The notes under the pieces: generated by a model
The model's input: only the letters and a program-made list of their open reading frames with translations
What the model was told of the DNA's origin: nothing
Database searches by the model: none
Source of the DNA: Sphingomonas endophytica
GTDB lineage: Bacteria; Pseudomonadota; Alphaproteobacteria; Sphingomonadales; Sphingomonadaceae
NCBI RefSeq assembly: GCF_001476895.1
Contig: NZ_LDTB01000008.1
Span: forward strand, 1-64,000
Reading direction: 5' to 3'
DNA: 64,000 bases
Translations under genes and position numbers: made by a program
Part shown: piece by piece, positions 42,714-50,011 of the stretch
Layout: each line of letters opens with the position of its first letter
Position numbering within the stretch: position 1 is the stretch's first letter

Positions 42714-43297
42714 TTTACCCACCTGCGCAGCTCTTTTTCGATCGCTTCGGGGGGGCCCTCGGGAAGCAGTGCCAGCGGCTTCCCGTCCGGGTCGAACAGA
42801 TAGATCTGGCGACTGTGATCCATCAGATAGCCGTCCGCATTGCCGGCCCCGCGCGCGAAGTAGATGCCATATTCCTTCGCGACCCGGGCGATCGCGTCGG
42901 CGCTGCCGGTCAGGCCGACCAGGCGCGGATGGAAGGCGGCGACGAAGCGCTTGAGCACGGCGGGCGTGTCGCGCGCCGGGTCGATGGTGATGAAGACCGG
43001 GACGATCCGCTGCGCCAGCGCGGCATCGTCCTGCTCCAGCAGCCGCAGGCCGGCGGCGATGTTCTGGACGTCGGTGGGACAGACGTCGGGGCAGAAGGTG
43101 TAGCCGAAATAGACGATCCGGTAGCGGCCGGCGAGGTCGCGATCGGTGACGGTGCGGCCGTCCTGATCGGTCAGCGTGAAGGGGCCGCCGATCCGCGCGC
43201 CGGCCAGCGGCGGATCGGCCGACGGCTGTTGCGTGCACCCGGCAAGCGGCCCGACGACGAGCAGCGCGAGCGTGACAGCGAGACGACGCATGTTCAT
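42710..43297 (-). CDS. SCO1/SenC family copper protein
   Basis: SCO proteins deliver copper to cytochrome c oxidase or act as periplasmic thiol/redox proteins. The signal with lipobox MRRLAVTLALLVVGPLAGC marks a lipoprotein; the thioredoxin-like fold shows the metal motif FCPDVCPTD (CxxxC) near residue 76, and the distal His is in LMDHSRQIYLFD near residue 166. ATG at 43297 or 43291 are both possible. The length is 195 residues. It precedes ycgN and ygjP with 4-base overlaps. Oxidase genes are not near. Confidence 0.9.
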   Translation of the reverse strand: MNMRRLAVTLALLVVGPLAGCTQQPSADPPLAGARIGGPFTLTDQDGRTVTDRDLAGRYRIVYFGYTFCPDVCPTDVQNIAAGLRLLEQDDAALAQRIVPVFITIDPARDTPAVLKRFVAAFHPRLVGLTGSADAIARVAKEYGIYFARGAGNADGYLMDHSRQIYLFDPDGKPLALLPEGPPEAIEKELRRWVK

Positions 43298-43384
43298 GGT
43301 GGCGGCAGATGTGATCGGTTATAGGGGCTTGTGCAACCCCGTGGCCGCTCGGCCACCGACCCGTCGCCAGCGAGAACCGAACCG

Positions 43385-43993
43385 ATGCTTCGTCGCCCGA
43401 TCCTGAACGCCCTGCTGCTCTCCACCATGGCGCTGTCCACCGCACCCCCCGCGGTCGCGCAGCAGCAATCGCAGCGCTACAAGTTTCTGGAGGCGGTCCG
43501 CAAAGGCGACGGCAACGCCGTGATCGCGATGCTCGACCAGCCGGGGCAGACGATCGTCAACACCCGCGACGTGACCACCGGCGAAGGCGCGGTGCATATC
43601 GTGGTGAAGCGCGGCGACGCGGCGTATCTGCGCTATCTGCTGGCCAAGGGCGCGGACCCGAACCTTCGCGACGGCAACGGCGACACGCCGATGATGCTGG
43701 CGGTGCAGGCCGGGCAGCCCGACTTGATCCAGATCCTCGCCACGTCGAAGGCGAATGCCAATCTGGGCAACAGCGGTGGCGAGACGCCGCTGATCCGCGC
43801 GGTGCAGCGCCGCGACCTGGAACTGGTCCGCGCGGTGCTGGCCGCCGGCGGCAACCCGGACCAGACCGACAATATCGCGGGCATGTCCGCGCGCGACTAT
43901 GCCAAGCGCGACACGCGGTCGCCCGCGATCCTGAAGGTACTGGAAGAGAATCCCACCAAGCCGCAGCGCGCGGTCGCCGGGCCGAAGTTCTGA
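43385..43993 (+). CDS. Exported ankyrin-repeat protein
   Basis: A 202-residue exported protein with signal peptide MLRRPILNALLLSTMALSTAPPAVAQ. It then has about four ankyrin repeats, with the motif GETPLIRAVQRRDLELVRAVLAAGGNP and similar stretches (GDTPMMLAVQAGQPDLIQILATSK, GAVHIVVKRGDAAYLRYLLAKGADP). This suits protein-protein binding in the periplasm. It is divergent from the SCO gene. A hairpin terminator lies between its stop and the convergent mmcB. The binding partner is unknown. Confidence 0.85.
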   Translation: MLRRPILNALLLSTMALSTAPPAVAQQQSQRYKFLEAVRKGDGNAVIAMLDQPGQTIVNTRDVTTGEGAVHIVVKRGDAAYLRYLLAKGADPNLRDGNGDTPMMLAVQAGQPDLIQILATSKANANLGNSGGETPLIRAVQRRDLELVRAVLAAGGNPDQTDNIAGMSARDYAKRDTRSPAILKVLEENPTKPQRAVAGPKF

Positions 43994-44004
43994 TGATCCG
44001 GTCG

Positions 44005-44035
44005 CCCTCCCCGGCCCGATGAGGCCGGCGGAGGG
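44005..44035. terminator. Bidirectional hairpin between ankyrin gene and mmcB
   Basis: CCCTCCCCGGCC (44005-44016) pairs with GGCCGG-C-GGAGGG (44023-44035), a twelve-pair stem with one bulged base and a six-base loop. It fills the space between two convergent stop codons, the usual place for a bidirectional terminator. No long T-run follows on either side. Confidence 0.65.
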
Positions 44036-44527
44036 TCAGAAACCCTGAGTCGCGTCCGGATCGTGCGCGGCGATCAGCCGCCGGGCGGCGCGACGCGCGA
44101 AGGCGAGGGTGCAGCGTTTGCGGGTCGGCGCGGAGAGCGGATCGGTCCGCGCCTCGCGCACGATCGCCGCGTCGTAACGGTCGGCGACGATAAGGCCGGT
44201 ACGTTCCGGCAGGAACGCCGCACCCGCGATCGGCGCGGCATCGAACCCGGCCGGGACCGCCCAGTAGAAGCGGTCGCAATGCGCCAGATAATCCTGCCAC
44301 TTGCCGTCGCCGAGCAGATCGGCGCGTGACACCTTGATCTCCACGATCACCAACTGCCCGCGCGGATCGATCGCCATCAGATCGGCACGACGGCCACCGT
44401 CCAGCGGCACTTCGGCAATGGCGGTCAGATCGTGACGGAGCAGCATCCGCGTGACGCCGCGCGCCACATCGGCGGCGCATAAGGCGGCGGTCGAGTCGTT
44501 CCGGCAGGTGTCGGGCGGAGTCAGCAT
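44036..44527 (-). CDS. mmcB: MmcB-family DNA repair protein
   Basis: MmcB (DUF1052) is an alphaproteobacterial protein first described in Caulobacter as an SOS-controlled gene needed for mitomycin C resistance. The 163-residue product has the endonuclease-like core EVPLDGGRRADLMAIDPRGQLVIVEIKVSRADLLGDGKW (restriction-enzyme fold D-ExK pattern, about residues 40-80). A GTTC-N7-GTTC LexA-type box lies 14-28 bases before the ATG at 44527. Its own terminator lies downstream. This supports SOS regulation here. Confidence 0.92.
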   Translation of the reverse strand: MLTPPDTCRNDSTAALCAADVARGVTRMLLRHDLTAIAEVPLDGGRRADLMAIDPRGQLVIVEIKVSRADLLGDGKWQDYLAHCDRFYWAVPAGFDAAPIAGAAFLPERTGLIVADRYDAAIVREARTDPLSAPTRKRCTLAFARRAARRLIAAHDPDATQGF

Positions 44528-44540
44528 CGCCCGTCAGATA

Positions 44541-44555
44541 GAACATCCCGCGAAC
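44541..44555 (-). promoter_or_regulatory. LexA (SOS) box of alphaproteobacterial type
   Basis: On the minus strand the sequence reads GTTC, seven bases, GTTC, the known LexA consensus of Caulobacter and other alphaproteobacteria. On the plus strand it is GAAC at 44541-44544 and 44552-44555. It sits 14 bases upstream of the mmcB start codon, so LexA binding would block the gene. Confidence 0.75.
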
Positions 44556-44576
44556 GAAGGCCATGCCTTCGTTCGC
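44550..44576 (-). terminator. Perfect 12-base inverted repeat after sleB, overlapping the LexA box
   Basis: GCGAACGAAGGC (44550-44561) pairs fully with GCCTTCGTTCGC (44565-44576) around a CAT loop. It lies 16 bases past the sleB stop on the minus strand and partly overlaps the LexA box in front of mmcB. It probably ends the sleB transcript; there is no T-run. Confidence 0.6.
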
Positions 44577-44592
44577 ATCTGTTCCGCGTCGA

Positions 44593-45225
44593 TCAGCGAT
44601 AGAAGACGTGGTTGCCGATCGAGGCGACGCGCACGCCATTGGCATGGCCGGCGCGGCGATGGTTGAAATACAGCGCGTTGGACGCGTTGCTTTCCCACGC
44701 ATCCTTGATCGCGACCTTGGCCACCGCCATCGCGGTGCGCCAGTCGTCGTTGCTCGGCGCTTCCGGCATCCGGCCGCCGCGCACGAACGAGAACTGGCCC
44801 TTCTGGGTCACGACGTCGCAGGTGCTGCCGCCGAAGCGGCGCGACTTGGTGCGGTTGAGGATCACCTCGGCCACCGCGAGCTGACCGGCCAGCGGCTCGC
44901 CACGCGATTCGAAGTAGATCGCGCCGGCCAGGCAGCGCAGATCCTGGTCGTCGTCGGAGCGGATCGACTGGTCGGCAACGGCCGCGGCCAGCGTCGGATA
45001 GGCAATCTGTTCCTCGACCTGCTCGGGCGTGACGGCGGGCGTCTCGGCGACCGGAGCGGGAGGGGTGACGGTCGGAACCGTCGCGGGGAGAGCGAGTTGA
45101 ATCGCGGTGGAGGCGGTGGGGACCACCGGTAGGTCAGCAGCCAGTCCGGGGGCGCTCTGCGCTACCAGAGCAAGGACCGAGAGAGTAAGCGTCGCAAAGG
45201 TAGCGAGGCGCGAGCTGAACGGCAT
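44593..45225 (-). CDS. Cell wall hydrolase, SleB-type
   Basis: An exported peptidoglycan hydrolase related to the spore cortex-lytic SleB domain (Hydrolase_2), widespread in alphaproteobacteria. The signal MPFSSRLATFATLTLSVLALVAQSAPGLAA is followed by a Pro/Val/Thr-rich linker. The C-terminal catalytic domain starts near residue 100: CLAGAIYFESRGEPLAGQLAVAEVILNRT with the active Glu of YFESRGE. The rest shows SFVRGGRMPEAP and YFNHRRAGHANG. It is 210 residues. A 179-base gap upstream (45226-45404) would contain its promoter; I see no other feature there. Confidence 0.88.
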   Translation of the reverse strand: MPFSSRLATFATLTLSVLALVAQSAPGLAADLPVVPTASTAIQLALPATVPTVTPPAPVAETPAVTPEQVEEQIAYPTLAAAVADQSIRSDDDQDLRCLAGAIYFESRGEPLAGQLAVAEVILNRTKSRRFGGSTCDVVTQKGQFSFVRGGRMPEAPSNDDWRTAMAVAKVAIKDAWESNASNALYFNHRRAGHANGVRVASIGNHVFYR

Positions 45226-45404
45226 TCCACATCATTACTGTGCGGTGGGTACGCGGAAACGATCGCTGAATCAGCGTCAGCTGACATTCGGATCGCCCGG
45301 GTTCCCCCCCGACTGCGTCACCGTTCGGGATCGCACCCCGCATCGGCACAACGCACGTTGTCGATGGGCAAGCGGCTAGCCGTCAAAAGTTAACGGGGTC
45401 AACG

Positions 45405-45734
45405 TTACAGGATCGTTTCAGCGACGAACCGTTCGGCGTGCGGGACGTCCAGTTCGATCACCCACAGATCCGGATCGCGGCGGCGACGATTCCGCCAATA
45501 TTCCTCCAGCACGGCGGCCTCGCCAGAGGCCGGCCCGGCGGGGACCAGCGTGTCGGCATCGTCGAGTCCGCGCATCCGCTCGATCGCGCGCAGGCCACGT
45601 CCCTCGGCGATCAGGATCAGGATCGCACCGCCCTGCGGCTCTCCGCCGGCGCGCACAACCGCCAGCCCGCCCGAGTCGTTGACGCGGCGCAGCAACGCGC
45701 CGACCGCCAGATGCGTCGGCAACCGCGCGCTCAT
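45405..45734 (-). CDS. DUF1491 family protein
   Basis: A 109-residue cytoplasmic protein of the DUF1491 family, specific to alphaproteobacteria and of unknown function. Typical signs are MSARLPTHLAVGALLRRVNDSGGLAVV at the start, the strand RAGGEPQGGAILILIAEGRG, and an end with YWRNRRRRDPDLWVIELDVPHAERFV. The gene overlaps the upstream PaaI-like gene by four bases, in the operon hpf-ptsN-paaI-DUF1491. No catalytic motif is visible. Confidence 0.87.
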   Translation of the reverse strand: MSARLPTHLAVGALLRRVNDSGGLAVVRAGGEPQGGAILILIAEGRGLRAIERMRGLDDADTLVPAGPASGEAAVLEEYWRNRRRRDPDLWVIELDVPHAERFVAETIL

Positions 45735-46195
45735 GCGGCGGCATAGCCGGGCAGCGAGGCGAGCGCGATCCGCGACCGCATGAACGTGCCGGTGCCGCGC
45801 GCGACCTCATCACCGTCGACCGTCACCAGCCGCGCCTCGGCGACGAACACGCGGCGCTGTCCGCTGATCCAGCGGCCTTCCGCCACCACCGGCCCCTCAC
45901 CGAGCGGACGCGTGAGCAGCAGGCTGAATTGCGTGGTCAGCAGGAAGCGATCGGTGACCAGACTGTTGCAGGCGTAGAAAGCGGCGTCGTCCAGCATCTT
46001 GAAATAGCTGGTGCCGTGCGCCGCGCCCGCCGCGTGGAAATGCCGGCGATCGACGCTGAAATGAATCCGCGACTCGCCCGGGGCGGTGACCTCCAGCCGC
46101 GATTCGAAGAAGCGGTTGATCGGGGCCGCCGCATAGAGCGACTCGAGCGCGCGATAATGCGCCGCGGCGCCTTCAGGCGGCATCGCGCGTCTCAT
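45731..46195 (-). CDS. PaaI-type hotdog thioesterase
   Basis: A 154-residue hotdog-fold acyl-CoA thioesterase-like protein. The middle has RRHFHAAGAAHGTSYFKMLDDAAFYACNSL, the hotdog helix with the GAxHGG-like substrate motif and an Asp at the active site, and later strands LTTQFSLLLTRPL and RRVFVAEARLVTVDGDEVARGTGTF. ATG at 46195 overlaps the ptsN stop by 23 bases; an ATG at 46183 is as plausible. Substrate is unknown. It lies in the leftward operon after ptsN. Confidence 0.85.
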   Translation of the reverse strand: MRRAMPPEGAAAHYRALESLYAAAPINRFFESRLEVTAPGESRIHFSVDRRHFHAAGAAHGTSYFKMLDDAAFYACNSLVTDRFLLTTQFSLLLTRPLGEGPVVAEGRWISGQRRVFVAEARLVTVDGDEVARGTGTFMRSRIALASLPGYAAA

Positions 46196-46643
46196 CGGCG
46201 GTCAGCAGCGCATAGACGGCGTCGCGCGACCCGGCGCCGCGCAGCTTGGCGATCAACGCCCGGTCGCGCAGCCGCCGCGCGATCCGGGCGAGCGCCTTCA
46301 GATGCTGCGCCCCGGCGTGCGGCGGCGAGAGCATCGCCACGACGACATCGACGGGCGCGTCGTCCACGGCGCCGTAATCGATCGGCTGGACCAGTCGGGC
46401 GACCGCGACCGCGATCCGCGTCAGCCCGGCGATGCGGGCATGCGGGATCGCGACGCCATTGCCGAAACCGGTCGAGCCGTCCTTCTCACGCGTCGCCAGC
46501 CCGTCCGCCACCATGCGGGCATCGACGCCCAGCACCGGGGCGACGAGCGCACCGAGCTGGGCGAAGAGCGCCTTCTTGGAGGCGGCGGGCATTCCGACGA
46601 CGATAAGTTCGGGGACAAGCAGGTCGCTGAGATCGCTTGTCAT
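46173..46643 (-). CDS. ptsN: PTS IIA-like nitrogen regulatory protein PtsN
   Basis: PtsN (EIIA-Ntr) is the terminal phosphoacceptor of the nitrogen phosphotransferase system and regulates potassium transport and stress. The phosphorylated His is in AIPHARIAGL near residue 70, with the preceding GFGNGVA, and the segment VDVVVAMLSPPHAGAQHLKALARIARRL is typical. The product is 156 residues. It follows hpf after nine bases. The PTS partners and rpoN, which often accompany hpf-ptsN, are not in this window. Confidence 0.93.
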   Translation of the reverse strand: MTSDLSDLLVPELIVVGMPAASKKALFAQLGALVAPVLGVDARMVADGLATREKDGSTGFGNGVAIPHARIAGLTRIAVAVARLVQPIDYGAVDDAPVDVVVAMLSPPHAGAQHLKALARIARRLRDRALIAKLRGAGSRDAVYALLTADETRDAA

Positions 46644-46652
46644 CGCTTCGGG

Positions 46653-47243
46653 TCAGCCGCCACGCTGCGGCTCCACCCAGCCGATCGTCCCGTCGCCGCG
46701 ACGATAGACCATGTTGTACGATCCGGTCCCCGCGTTCTTGAACAGCAGCGCCTGGGTATTGCGCAGATCGAGCATCATGACCGCGTCAGACACGCTGGCG
46801 TCCGGCACGTCGACGCGCGTTTCCGCGATGACCAGCGGCGCGTCACCGACGTCCTCCTCGCCGACCTGTTCCGCGAACAGCGTGTAGCCGGCGTTGTCAT
46901 AGCCGTTGCGCTCCTGCGTCTCCTCGGCGGCGACATGCGCGGCGTGGCGATCCTTCAGCCGGCGGACGTAGCGGCGGAGCTGCTTCTCGATCTTGTCCGA
47001 CGCGCCGTCGAACGACAGATGCGCGTCATGCGCGTCGTGCCGCCCCTTCAGGATCAGGCCGCGCGTGACGTGCGCGACGATATCGCAGGTGAATCCATTG
47101 TCGTGAGGGCCCTTGCCGAACGTCACCTCCGCGGAAATCGCGCGGGCGAAATATTTGTCGGCGATACCCTGGAGCCGGTCCTGCACATGGGCTTTCAGCG
47201 CATCGCCGATCGCCACCTGATGACCTGAAACCCGGATATCCAT
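46653..47243 (-). CDS. hpf: Ribosome hibernation promoting factor, long form
   Basis: Long-form HPF dimerises 70S ribosomes into inactive 100S particles in stationary phase. The N-terminal ribosome-binding domain (residues 1-105: MDIRVSGHQVAIGDALKAHVQDRL, KIEKQLRRYVRRLKDRH) is followed by the dimerisation domain near residues 135-190 (PLVIAETRVDVPDASVSDAVMMLDL and NMVYRRGDGTIGWVEP). It is 196 residues. It leads the operon hpf-ptsN-paaI-DUF1491. In many bacteria rpoN is directly upstream; here dnaQ is there instead. Confidence 0.95.
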   Translation of the reverse strand: MDIRVSGHQVAIGDALKAHVQDRLQGIADKYFARAISAEVTFGKGPHDNGFTCDIVAHVTRGLILKGRHDAHDAHLSFDGASDKIEKQLRRYVRRLKDRHAAHVAAEETQERNGYDNAGYTLFAEQVGEEDVGDAPLVIAETRVDVPDASVSDAVMMLDLRNTQALLFKNAGTGSYNMVYRRGDGTIGWVEPQRGG

Positions 47244-47300
47244 ATATGCTCTCCATCCTGATACCGGACCGCCCCCTGCGACCCGGCAGCCTTGATCGCG

Positions 47301-47990
47301 TCAATCGGACGCGACGACCTCCCACAGGGGTTCTTTGACCCCTTTCAGAAACGCGGCATGGGCCGCCAGTTCCTCAACACTGGCGGAAAAGACACGAAGC
47401 GGGCGCGCGCGCACCGGAACGGCGGCGACCGGTTCGACGATGATCGGCGCCGCCTCGCTGACCAGGCCCAGCCCGATCTGGCGACCGCCCATCAGCTCGA
47501 CATAGACCTGCGCCAGCAATTGCGCGTCGAGCAGCGCGCCGTGCAACACGCGGTGCGAGCGATCGATGCCGTAGCGGCTGCACAAGGCGTCGAGCGTGTG
47601 CTTCGCGCCGGGATGGCGGGTGCGCGCGATCGCGAGCGTATCGACCATCCGCGAATGGCAGACGGCAGTGTTGCCGCAGCGTTCCAGCTCCCCGTTCAGG
47701 AACGAGAAGTCGAAGCCGGCATTGTGCGCGATCAACGGCGCGTCGCCGATGAACTCCAGCAACGCCTGAACTCCGGCGGCGAACACCGGATGTTTCGACA
47801 GGAAGGCGGCGGACAGGCCGTGGACGCGCTCCGCCTCGGCCGGCATGTCGCGCTCCGGATGGAAATAGGCGTGGAAGGTGCGGCCGGTCTCGACCCGGTT
47901 GACCAGTTCGACGCAGCCGATCTCCACCATGCGATCGCCACCTGCGAAGCTGAGGCCGGTGGTTTCGGTGTCGAAGACGATCTCGCGCAT
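47301..47990 (-). CDS. dnaQ: DNA polymerase III epsilon subunit
   Basis: DnaQ is the 3'-5' proofreading exonuclease of the replicative polymerase. Exo I is FDTETTG (residues 5-11) with catalytic Asp and Glu, Exo II is HNAGFDFSFL near 99, and Exo III is HGALLDAQLLA near residue 148 (Hx4D). The start is uncertain between ATGs at 47990 (MREIVFDTETTG) and 47999. It is 229 residues with a C-terminal tail for polymerase binding. It is the last gene of the ppsR-maf-aroE-coaE-dnaQ operon on the left side of the putative oriC. Confidence 0.95.
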   Translation of the reverse strand: MREIVFDTETTGLSFAGGDRMVEIGCVELVNRVETGRTFHAYFHPERDMPAEAERVHGLSAAFLSKHPVFAAGVQALLEFIGDAPLIAHNAGFDFSFLNGELERCGNTAVCHSRMVDTLAIARTRHPGAKHTLDALCSRYGIDRSHRVLHGALLDAQLLAQVYVELMGGRQIGLGLVSEAAPIIVEPVAAVPVRARPLRVFSASVEELAAHAAFLKGVKEPLWEVVASD

Positions 47991-48000
47991 GATCGCCATA

Positions 48001-48621
48001 CTATCGGCGCTGTGCGGCGCGGGTGCAAGCGATGACGCGGGCGACGGCGGCACGCGTTTCGTCCAACGTCACGTCGGTGGGGATGACGTGATCGGCACGC
48101 GCGCGCTTCTCGGCGTCGGGAAGCTGGCGCGTGAGGATCGCGTCCAGCTTCGCGGGCGTCATGCCGGGGCGGGCGAGGGTGCGGGCGCGCTGCACCTCCG
48201 GCGCGGCGGAGACGACCACCACCCGGTCGACGTCGCGATCGCCGCCGGTCTCGAACAGCAAGGGGATGTCGAAGACGACCAGCGGCGCATCGGCGTGCGC
48301 GGTCAGGAAGGCGGCGCGCTCGGCGCGGACCGCCGGGTGGACGATCGCCTCCAGCGCGCGCATCGCGGCGTCGTCGCCCAGCACCGCCCGCCCCAGCCGG
48401 GCGCGATCGACGCCGCCATCATCGGTGGTCCCGGGAAAGCGCGCCTCGATCGCCCCGACCAGCGCCCCGGCCGGTCCCTGCAGGCGGTGGACGGTCGCAT
48501 CGGCGTCGAAGACCGGCACGCCGGCGTCGGCGAACATCGCCGCCACGGTCGACTTGCCCATGCCGATCGAGCCGGTGAGCCCCACGATCAGCGGGCGCCC
48601 CATCACCGGCTGAGGCGTCAT
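48001..48621 (-). CDS. coaE: Dephospho-CoA kinase
   Basis: CoaE phosphorylates dephospho-CoA in the last step of coenzyme A synthesis. The Walker A motif GLTGSIGMGKST is near residue 14, with VFDADATVHRL following, and the core VVVSAAPEVQRARTLARPGMT near residue 131 binds the substrate. The LID region has the usual RQ pattern (ARTLAR, AILTRQLPDAEK). The product is 206 residues. It overlaps aroE by four bases. The gene order maf-aroE-coaE-dnaQ is typical for alphaproteobacteria close to the origin. Confidence 0.95.
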   Translation of the reverse strand: MTPQPVMGRPLIVGLTGSIGMGKSTVAAMFADAGVPVFDADATVHRLQGPAGALVGAIEARFPGTTDDGGVDRARLGRAVLGDDAAMRALEAIVHPAVRAERAAFLTAHADAPLVVFDIPLLFETGGDRDVDRVVVVSAAPEVQRARTLARPGMTPAKLDAILTRQLPDAEKRARADHVIPTDVTLDETRAAVARVIACTRAAQRR

Positions 48622-49427
48622 GCGAGCAGGCGCGCGCGCAGTTCCTCGTCATGCTCGCGCGGCGGGGGAGCACCGAAGAACAGCTCGAACGCGACCGCCG
48701 CCTGACCGACCAGCATCTCCAGCCCGTCGACCATCTCCAATTCGCGGGCGCGCGCGGCTCTCAGGAGCGGCGTCTCCAGCGGCGCGTAGACGATGTCGTA
48801 CACGACCGCGTCGTCGGGAAGCGGCGACAGATCGAGGTCGAGCGGGTCGTGCCCGGTCATGCCCAGCACGCTGGTGTTGACCAGCAGCGCCGCCGCCGGG
48901 AGCTTCGCGGTCAGCGGCAGCGCATCGCCCTTGAGGCCGAATTGCGCTAGCAGGCCGGCGCCTTTCAGCGGGGTGCGATTCAGGATCGTCACCTTGCCCA
49001 CCCCGCTGCGCGCCAGCGCGAACAGCACCGCCCGCGCCGCGCCGCCCGCCCCGACCACCACGACCGGGCGACCGTTCAGGTCGAGGTCGGCGATCGGCGA
49101 CAGGAACCCCGCCGCATCGGTGTTGGTCGCGATCAGCGCCCCATCCTCGCCCCGGAAGACGGTGTTGGCGGCGCCGATCATGCCGCGCACGTCGCCGGGA
49201 TCGGGCACCTGGTCCAGCACCGCCAGCTTGTGCGGCACGGTGACGTTGCACCCGCGCCACGCCGGATCATGCGCGCGGCGCACGAAGAAGTCGGCGAGGT
49301 CGTCGCCCTTCACGTGAGTCGCGCGATATTCCCCCGCCAGCCCGAGCTTTTCGAGCCAGAAGCCGTGGATCAGCGGCGACTTGGAATGCGCGATCGGATC
49401 GCCGATCACCTCGGCATGGGGGGTCAT
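48618..49427 (-). CDS. aroE: Shikimate dehydrogenase
   Basis: AroE reduces 3-dehydroshikimate with NADPH in aromatic amino-acid synthesis. The substrate site shows SKSPLIHGFW near residue 15 and NVTVPHKLAV with the catalytic Lys near 68, and the Asp in NTDAAGF near residue 104. The NADP motif GAGGAARAVLFAL is near 127. It is 269 residues. It overlaps coaE by four bases and the maf gene by four bases. The C-terminal GQAAVAFELFFGAPPP is the normal family ending. Confidence 0.95.
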   Translation of the reverse strand: MTPHAEVIGDPIAHSKSPLIHGFWLEKLGLAGEYRATHVKGDDLADFFVRRAHDPAWRGCNVTVPHKLAVLDQVPDPGDVRGMIGAANTVFRGEDGALIATNTDAAGFLSPIADLDLNGRPVVVVGAGGAARAVLFALARSGVGKVTILNRTPLKGAGLLAQFGLKGDALPLTAKLPAAALLVNTSVLGMTGHDPLDLDLSPLPDDAVVYDIVYAPLETPLLRAARARELEMVDGLEMLVGQAAVAFELFFGAPPPREHDEELRARLLA

Positions 49428-50011
49428 GCGGGCAGCACCTGTCGAATGCGCAGATAATCGAGCACCGGGAGCAGCGGCATCCCCAGCACGGTGAACTGGC
49501 TACCCTCGATCCGCGCGAACAGCTGCGCGCCCGGCCCCTCGATCCGGTAGCAGCCGACGCAGCCCGCGATCGCGGGCCATTCGGCGTCCAGATACGTCTC
49601 GATAAAGGCCGGTGAGAGCGGACGGACGAACATCTTCGCCTTGTCGACGATCCGCCACACCGCGCGGCCGTTCTCGGCGATCACCGCCGCGCTGACCAGA
49701 TCGTGCCGCTTGCCCGCCATCCGCGTCAGATGGTCGCGCGCCTCCTCGCGGCTGGTCGGCTTGTCGAGGATCGTGCCGTCGTCGAGGACCGCCAGGCTGT
49801 CCGACCCCAGCACCAGATGGCCGGGGTGGCGCGCCGACACCTTCAGCGCCTTCAGCTCGGCCAGCGCGTCCGCGATGTCGCGCGGGTGGCGACCCGCCAG
49901 CGCGGCCTTCAGCGCCGCTTCGTCGGCAAAGGCGGGTTCGGCGGTGAACGGCACGCCGGCGGCGGAGAGCATGGCGGTGCGCGAGGCGCTTTGCGAGGCG
50001 AGAATCAGCAT
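49424..50011 (-). CDS. Maf-family nucleoside triphosphate pyrophosphatase
   Basis: Maf proteins hydrolyse modified or canonical nucleotides (dTTP/UTP or m7GTP). The 195-residue product starts MLILASQSASRTAMLSAAG, the SxSxRR-like phosphate site with Arg at position 11. Catalytic acidic residues are in VLGSDSLAVL near 69 and KPTSREEAR near 85. The start codon ATG at 50011 shares a base with the ppsR stop, so the genes are coupled. The presence of CVGCYRIEGPGAQLF near residue 155 (which has E/G instead of the YhdE signature) leaves open which subfamily it is. Confidence 0.92.
   Translation of the reverse strand: MLILASQSASRTAMLSAAGVPFTAEPAFADEAALKAALAGRHPRDIADALAELKALKVSARHPGHLVLGSDSLAVLDDGTILDKPTSREEARDHLTRMAGKRHDLVSAAVIAENGRAVWRIVDKAKMFVRPLSPAFIETYLDAEWPAIAGCVGCYRIEGPGAQLFARIEGSQFTVLGMPLLPVLDYLRIRQVLPA

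Noticed and set aside
45226-45404. A small gene or riboswitch upstream of the SleB-type gene
   Set aside because: No frame with a ribosome site and no recognisable conserved RNA core is visible; I take it as promoter region.
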